This document shows positions 57,757 to 64,000 of a DNA stretch of 64,000 nucleotides, in pieces. Under the pieces are notes generated by a model. That model made no database searches, was not told the origin of the DNA, and saw only the letters and a program-made list of their open reading frames with translations. This DNA is from Tenrec ecaudatus. Taxonomy: Eukaryota > Chordata > Mammalia > Afrosoricida > Tenrecidae. How positions within the stretch are numbered: position 1 is the first letter of the stretch; the number at the start of each line of letters is the position of its first letter. Both the position numbers and the translations under genes were made by a program. The stretch is from positions 101,213,739 to 101,277,738 of the forward strand of contig NC_134540.1 of NCBI RefSeq assembly GCF_050624435.1, given 5' to 3'.

Positions 57757-58267
57757 CTAAAAAACATGAGTATAGGATGAGCAAAATGCTTAATATGTGA
57801 ACTGCCACAGAACATAAAATTAACCCACCTCAGAATTTAAAACCGCACTAGTTCTAAAAGTGATATTCACAAAGATGATACAAGTATCTTTAATAAAACT
57901 GCCCTACCTAAGAGAAAATGAAAATAAATGTAATAATCATGTTATTTCACACCAAAATCTAACATTCCAATTCCAGAGCTGATTTCATAATCAACAGCAA
58001 AACCTTAAGTCCTATCCAGAAATTCAAACTGCCAACAGTAAGACACTGAACTGCACTTTCTAGAAAACAAATCCTTTCCATAAACATGAAGACCACATTA
58101 GTGCAACTCTGTTAAGAAACTGAACACATTAGGTCCAATAATGCGTTGATGGGATGTTTAAAAATATCTCCAGGCCCACAGAGACCAGTAAATGGATGAA
58201 GAATGATGCACAAGTGTACATTATTGAAATCCAACTTTAGCTCCAGGAGCTGAAATGGAAAAAGTCA

Positions 58268-58269
<2 letters not shown>

Positions 58270-58302
<33 letters not shown>
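58270..58302. repeat. (GT)n microsatellite
   Basis: About 15 GT units. Confidence 0.95.
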
Positions 58303-58303
<1 letters not shown>

Positions 58304-58621
58304 CGCACGCGTATGCACATGCATGCACATCTCTCCTAAAGGAAAAGACACAACAAATCACAGTGGCTACCTAAGCATGTGTTTATTTGGAGGGGAAGGA
58401 TAGGTAGAACAGAGGAGGTTGGAAATTGAACAAAAGGTAGACAAGAGTGAAGAGTGAGACTATACACTATTTTATTTTTATACTTATTTCTGATCCATAT
58501 TAATGGATTACCCAGTCAAAAATCCCATAAAGCTTTAAAAATAAATAAAATGCAAACTTCATTTCACTAAAATATTATGAATATTTTAGATAGCCATGAC
58601 CAAATATTATGCTCCTTTACA

Positions 58622-58700
58622 CATATGCTGTGAGTCTTTACTGGAGCAGACAGCCTCATTTTTCTCTCAGGGAGCAGCTCGGGTTCTGTACATATTCTAT
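58622..58700 (-). mobile_element. AfroSINE fragment (reverse)
   Basis: 'ctggagcagacagcctcatt' and 'ctctcagggagcagctcggg'. Confidence 0.65.
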
Positions 58701-58738
58701 TTTACTTAATCAAGTCTGTCATAAAAATTAACTAGAGG

Positions 58739-58820
58739 CACAATGAATGCATATATGGATTATAATAAGAATTGTATGAGCCCCCAATAAAATGATTTAA
58801 AAAATAATAAAGAATATAAT
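58739..58820 (+). mobile_element. Very short L1 tail
   Basis: Only the last 60 bases or so of the L1 3' end ('tgagcccccaataaaatgat') plus an A-rich tail. Flanked by copies of AAAATTAACTAGAGG. Confidence 0.8.
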
Positions 58821-58838
58821 AAAAAATTAACTAGAGGG

Positions 58839-59425
58839 CGGTCCCGTCTGGCTCCTGCCCTGACTGGCCGACGGGGTCGGAGGCAGAGGGGTGCGCAGCA
58901 CCCATGTTCGCCCGCCCACGCGCGTGCGAACACTGGTCGCCAGCTGCGGTGAGCTCCGAGAGGGGAGCATCAGTCTGTCCATCTCCGTAAATGGAAGAAG
59001 AAAAAACACCAAGCAGCAGCAAGGTTGAACCAAGAATGGAGGCCAGTCTCCCAGGGAAGTTAGTGGCACCCAAAGAATAGAGTGGATCTGGGGCTGGGGG
59101 CATCATATACGAGTAGAGCACCAGCAATCTTAGCCTTCTGTGGTTGTGGGGAGACAGTTGAAAGGGCTGGTTTTGTTTCATAGGTATGAAACAGAAAGCC
59201 GGGGGAAAGAAGAAAAGACACCATGAAGCTGCAAGCTTGAACCCAGAATGGAGAGGCCAGTCTCCCAGGGAAGGTAGTGGTCCGCACAGAAGAAAATGGA
59301 TCTGGTGGGGGTCATTGGAGAATGGAGCACTAAGCACCACACCTACCAGGCACTCAAGCACTGAACATGTCTTAGAACTGTCACACACAAAAGTAAGACT
59401 AAAACGTGTATTTTTTAAGTTAAAA
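58839..59425. mobile_element. GC-rich retro-insert with imperfect 220-bp tandem units
   Basis: Starts with a CpG-rich segment ('gtctggctcctgccctgac', 'cccacgcgcgtgcgaacac'). Two imperfect copies of about 220 bp follow, each with 'aggccagtctcccagggaag' (near 59040 and 59257). The same target sequence that flanks the L1 tail flanks this insert. Its source is not identified. Confidence 0.55.
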
Positions 59426-60780
59426 AAATTAACTAGAGGCTAGTATTTAATTTTTAAAATCCATGTATTATAGATAAACCCCTAGAAAACAGAAGTGGAA
59501 TTCCCCATATTGTATTTTATTCAATGGATCAATCTGACAGCCAGAAACAAGCTAGTACTCAGTAACAGTACTTCCAAGGTGATTTGCTATAATGTTTTAA
59601 TGTCGTAATAATGAAGACTATAAAATTAAAGAATGAGGCCCTCTCACCCACTTTCACTTTAGTCATTCTTTCCACGTCTTCTCAAAAGCGCCAAGGTGCT
59701 GGGCAAACATTAGCAAAATCTCATTTTGCCTAATTTTCTTCATTAATGAATCCCAAGCCCGGAAAGAGAAAAACCAGTTTCTTGTCAAACTGTATAAATG
59801 TTGGGCTTTTTTCTTTCAATCATTCTTTAGATGTCTTCAATGACCCATAATGACTCAATTCTATAAGTAGTTTTCCCATCTGTTTAAAATGTAAGGGGCA
59901 AACGAAGCATCTCTGTCCTCATATTTAAATCTTCCCTCTGTTCTCCACTAGTTTACCCAATTGCCCTGCTGAAAACGAGCTTATATGCTTCAAATGAACA
60001 TACATCACGAAATCCACACACTCTACACAGAGAATTGGTTTAACAGAGCAAATTCCACTCAGGGTGAGGGAAAGACGCTAAGTCACGGTGAAATCTAAGT
60101 GTGAGACGGGCATATAAAAGAGCAAAGCCTGAAGATTCCTATTCCTTCATCACATTCATCCTAGAAACCTTCGCCCTTGACCCCACTTCTACCCACCACA
60201 CTGGCTTTTAGAGGAAGATGGGAGGATAACAGAAAAAGCACAAGGCGATCATAGTCACTCGAAGATGAGGTGAAGGGTGCTGAGTAAGCAGGGTGCAGAC
60301 TGGGAGCTCAACATCTGGGTATAAATTTTGATTTAAAATTGGGCTGACCCATGAACAAACAAGCACAGAACAAGTTTCATGCAGTATGGCTAAGGCTGAA
60401 AGAAATGATGGAAGATTTGTGCTTACTGCTACCCAACACACAGACTCTACAGCTGTCGTCCAACCAGCTAACGCCACCAATTACAGAGAGAAAGAACAGC
60501 AGGAGCAAAAACAAACTAAAAAACTCCCAACATTCTTTGGTGGAATATGCTAGTATCTAGTCTTTATAACAAAGAATTCCAAATATCTAGGACACAAACC
60601 CAAAGTTAGAGCATGTGAGAAATTAGAAAAATGCAACACATTCTCAAGATAATTAAAACCAGCTTTGATATGACCAGGTTGTTGAATTTTACAGGTAATG
60701 ACTTTAAAGCAGGTAACACATGGCAGAACCATAAAATGGTGATAAGTCAACAGCCACTTACAACTGCATGAAAACTGTGT
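59426..60780. other. BIVM intron, no recognised element
   Basis: AT-rich; no exon of the BIVM 5' half found on the minus strand. Confidence 0.4.
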
Positions 60781-60794
60781 TCTATGAACTAGAT

Positions 60795-61796
60795 CAGGGG
60801 TTTTCCACCTTCCTCATGCTGTGACCCTTAACACAGTTTGTCATGTTGTGGTGCCCCCCAACCCCAAAATTATTTTCATTGCTATTTCCTAACTGTAAGT
60901 TTGCTGTTATGAATTGTAATGTAAATATCGGTGAGTTAAAGTTTATTGTGCCAACCTGGCCATACACATGTGGGATTATTTGAAGGGTAGAGAGATAAAT
61001 TGCTCATTGAGCCTTGCTTTCAAGAAGAGTTCTCCAGTCTCTTGCATGGTGATGGTCTGACCAGGGAGCAGCTGCCTTGGCCAGTTCCCTGCTTCAGCTG
61101 ACAAGGCTCACTTCCTGCAAGATATCCCTGAGAAGGCACATGGACCTAACCCAATGCAGCTCTGGGTGCTGGAGCATCCGTATGGAGACCCCTGCCAGCA
61201 CTGAGATGCTTACACATTCATTAATTCAGCTTTCCTCCTGCAGTTGCCGTCATGATGTATGTTTTGTGAGATGGAGGAGGACTTTGTGGATTGATGTTGG
61301 ATATATGGGTTAATGTTGGGCTTGTGGATTTGGGCAGCACTAGGTTGGAATGCTTTCTTGATGTACACTTAACCTTTATATAAAGCTCTTTCTTATCCAT
61401 GAGTTTCTGTGGATTTGTTTCTCTAAAGTACCCACACTAACACAATCGATAGGCAGGATATATTTTCATTGTTACAAATTGAACATAATTAAAACATAGT
61501 GATTAATCACAAAAACAGTATGTAATTATATACTGTGAAATAATTATTTCTAATTACATATAAATGAAATTTTGTCTTGAAGCATGGTATAGCATGGGTA
61601 ACAGTCTTCACACCGGGTATTGGTATGTGGGTTTATCTGCATGTGGGCTGACTCGCTTGGAGACGGATAGAGGAGTGATGTTTTCGTTCCTAAGGCAGTC
61701 AGAAATATGTGCTTTCCAATGGTCTTGGGCAACACCTGTGAAAGGGTCGTTTGACAACCCCCCCTGGGGTCACGACCCACAAGTTGAGAACCCCTG
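60795..61796. mobile_element. SPIN-like hAT element, split by an LTR
   Basis: Ends CAGGGGTTTTCCACCT and, in reverse, CAGGGGTTCTCAACTT. The flanks are 8-bp duplications AACTAGAT/AACTAGAC (60787-60794, 61797-61804). The body follows the SPIN consensus ('gtgcccccc aaccccaaaa', 'gattaatcacaaaaacagta'). It continues after the LTR at 61445. The longer right half has extra sequence at about 61560-61690. Confidence 0.8.
60932..61444 (+). mobile_element. ERVL-like solo LTR inside SPIN
   Basis: 513 bp, TGAGTTAAAGTTTATTGTGC to ACCCACACTAACACA, starting TG and ending CA. Flanks ATCGG/ATCGA are a 5-bp duplication with one mismatch. Related to the copies at 31988 and 33764. Confidence 0.75.
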
Positions 61797-61919
61797 AACT
61801 AGACAAAGCACTCTTACAATAAATGCAAAGACAGCAAATCGCTGAAAAAAATTACTACTAGAAAGACCCAAATGAATACTCCAAAACTAAAACAATATTG
61901 ATCTAAGCAATTCACAGGA

Positions 61920-63415
61920 TAGACTCTAAAAGATACACTTTAAATATAAAGTCACAGTTAAGTTGAAAGTGAATGAAGGAAAAAGTTATACTACCAAGCA
62001 CACTAATGTAAAGAAAACTGGAGAAACTCTATTAATGTCAAACGAAGCAGATTTCTAAAGAGCAAATACCACCAGGGATAAAGTGAGTCAGTTCATGATG
62101 ATGAAAGGGTCAACTTATCAAGAAGATATAAAATCTTAACTATACCTACCAAATAGTAGAGCTTCAAATTAGATGGCAACAAACCCTGACAGAATTAAAT
62201 AGGCAACGAACAGCTCCAAGATCAATTGTAGATTTTTAAAGCCCCTCTTTCAGCAATTGTGTAGAATTAGACAAGAATTTTCTGGATATACCTAAGACGT
62301 GAAAACGATCAGCTTACCTTGGCCTAATCGAGAATTTGGAGAACGCAGTCTTTTCAAGGGCATATGTCCATTCAGCACTATAGACCATACGCTGGGCCAC
62401 ACAACACAAGACACTGAAGGACTGAAATCATATGCTCTTTGTTCTCAGGGGAATTAAATTAGGAATCAGTAACAATATTTGAGGAGAAAAATAAACAAAT
62501 CTGCAAGTATAAAACATGCTTCTTAATATGGCCTATTATCAAAGAAGAAATCATCAGAAAAATTTTTAATATTTCAAATTAAATGAAAACATATAATGCA
62601 CTATAACCAAGTCTGTGGACTGAGATTAAAGCAATATTAAGGAAGCAATTTGGAGCATTAAATGCTTATGTCAGGAAAATCACAAAGCAATGATCTAAGG
62701 TGCTATCTTAGAAACTAGAAAATGATGAACAAAGTGAACTAAAAAAAAAGAAATAAGAAGAGGAACCAGCAAAACAGTAAACAAGTGGTGAAGCTAGCAA
62801 AGCTAAAAGCTGGTGCTTAAAACTGATAAACCTCTAGCTCAATTAGTGAAGAATTTTATAAAAAGTGAACATAAATTACCAGTTTAGGATAAAAACAGAT
62901 TGTCACTAAAGGCCCTACAAAGGTTAAAGGATAATAAAGAAATATTTCAGGCAACTGTATGGCAATAAACATCACAAATTTAAACATTAAAATTTGCCAG
63001 AATTAATAAGAATATAAACCATTTCATAATGTTAGATTTAAATACCCATCATTCACCAATTGATACAACAAATCAATATATTAAACCCGACACAATATGG
63101 AATGGAAAACCTAAATAGTCCTACAGCTATCTTTAAAAAATGAATTACCACAAGCTTTCCGACAAAGAGAACTCTAGATCCTGACAGTCATATTGGTTAG
63201 TTCTATTAAATTCTTAAGAAAAAAAATAACACCAACCCTACATAAACACTTTCTGAAAATAGCAAAGAATAATGCCAACGTGTTTTAGGGAACCTAATCT
63301 CCAAATCTGAAAAGAGCACTATTTTTTAAAAAAAAGAACAGACCAATATCACTCACATAAGCAAAGTAAATGCCCCTCGCATCCTTAAAATAAAAAATTT
63401 ACATCTCATTCTGTA
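61920..63415 (+). mobile_element. Old L1 ORF2 region
   Basis: Diverged ORF2 nucleotide sequence, with 'ctatagaccatacgctgggc', 'ggaattaaattaggaatcag', 'gcattaaatgcttatgtcag' and 'aacagaccaatatcactcac' in the L1 order. Many stops. In a BIVM intron, antisense. Confidence 0.75.
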
Positions 63416-64000
63416 AAACAAATTAATTTTGAAAATGATTTAGAGGTTGTATTGTACATGATCAGAAAAGCATAGGATAAAATACAAATCTTAATTCAAC
63501 ATCCTACTAACTGTGCACCTGTGCAAATGAAATATACCTTCAAAGGCTTAATTCCTTTACCTATAAAAGGGAGATACCGGTAATAGTTCTTATCTCAGCA
63601 AATCTTACATGAGTTCAAAACAAAGGAGTTCAGAGCGTTATTAGCTGCCACAGACCCATTGCACTGCAGTTGGGAAATGGATCAACTGCACCCCAGGTGA
63701 ATACCGTGCTCAAGAATTATGCACTACATGACTTTCTCAGATGTGCATGAAGACATACAAGTTGCCTTAAAAAAACCTTCAACAACCAAGAAAAGATTCA
63801 TGTTATGTGGTAGAAAAGAAAGACAAATGTTTAATTAGGAAGTATGACATTGTTCTACCAAAAGAACACAGTAGTATGTTATTCTAGCCATGTCATGAAC
63901 CTTGTCTCTGCTACTATATACTTCCCTGTATTTTTACAGTATCCTTAGAGTTTTCAATGCTCTCCAAATGCAAATGTTATGCTTGAAGTTTCTAGAGGTA
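63416..64000. other. BIVM intron to window edge
   Basis: AT-rich, no element or exon recognised. Confidence 0.35.

Noticed and set aside
58831..59388. Minus-strand 185-codon frame with internally repeated segments
   Set aside because: It lies wholly inside the GC-rich retro-insert and repeats because of the 220-bp units; no known protein recognised.

Overview
This window is mammalian genomic DNA carrying parts of two adjacent genes, both on the minus strand. Downstream (left) is ERCC5/XPG, the structure-specific 3' endonuclease of nucleotide excision repair. Exons 1-14 lie between 27231 and 4927, and the last coding exon is off the left edge. Upstream (right) is BIVM. Its last eight coding exons lie between 57756 and 35706, and its 5' exons are off the right edge. 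The same-strand BIVM then ERCC5 order matches human 13q33. The two genes account for essentially all supported coding sequence; most other open frames are repeat-derived or antisense shadows.

The repeats point to an afrotherian, most likely a tenrec. There are more than twenty tRNA-derived AfroSINE copies, RTE LINEs resembling the afrotherian RTE1 type, and L1 copies with a purine-rich 3' UTR ending in a 'gagcccccaataaaatga' tail. Two hAT elements match my memory of SPIN, a horizontally transferred family reported in tenrec but not in the other afrotherians sampled. The species call is inference; no search was run.

Layout: 1-3887, antisense L1 in ERCC5 intron 14 holding a nested hAT MITE. 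4927-22014, ERCC5 exons 14 to 2. 27144-27860, ERCC5 exon 1, 5' leader and CpG-rich promoter. 27900-34290, intergenic DNA with L1 tails, a GC-rich block and ERVL-like LTRs. 34290-35999, BIVM 3' UTR and last coding exon. 36000-57756, remaining BIVM exons in repeat-rich introns. 57757-64000, BIVM intron with a composite retro-insert, a SPIN element split by an LTR, and an old L1 ORF2 region.

ERCC5 exon joins keep one frame for 1001 codons, and the metal-binding acidic residues of both nuclease halves are present. Its splice sites are varied: intron 1 is a U12-type GT-AG intron, intron 3 has a GC donor, and intron 13 has a textbook U12 ATATCC donor but its 3' end reads AT rather than AC. Intron 4 holds a minisatellite of about 25 units, each with an acceptor-like CTTACAG on the sense strand. 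I saw no clear new biological system. The most notable points are the splice-site oddities, the decoy-acceptor minisatellite, the SPIN copies, a U4 snRNA fragment nested in a palindromic element, and papain-like motifs in BIVM.
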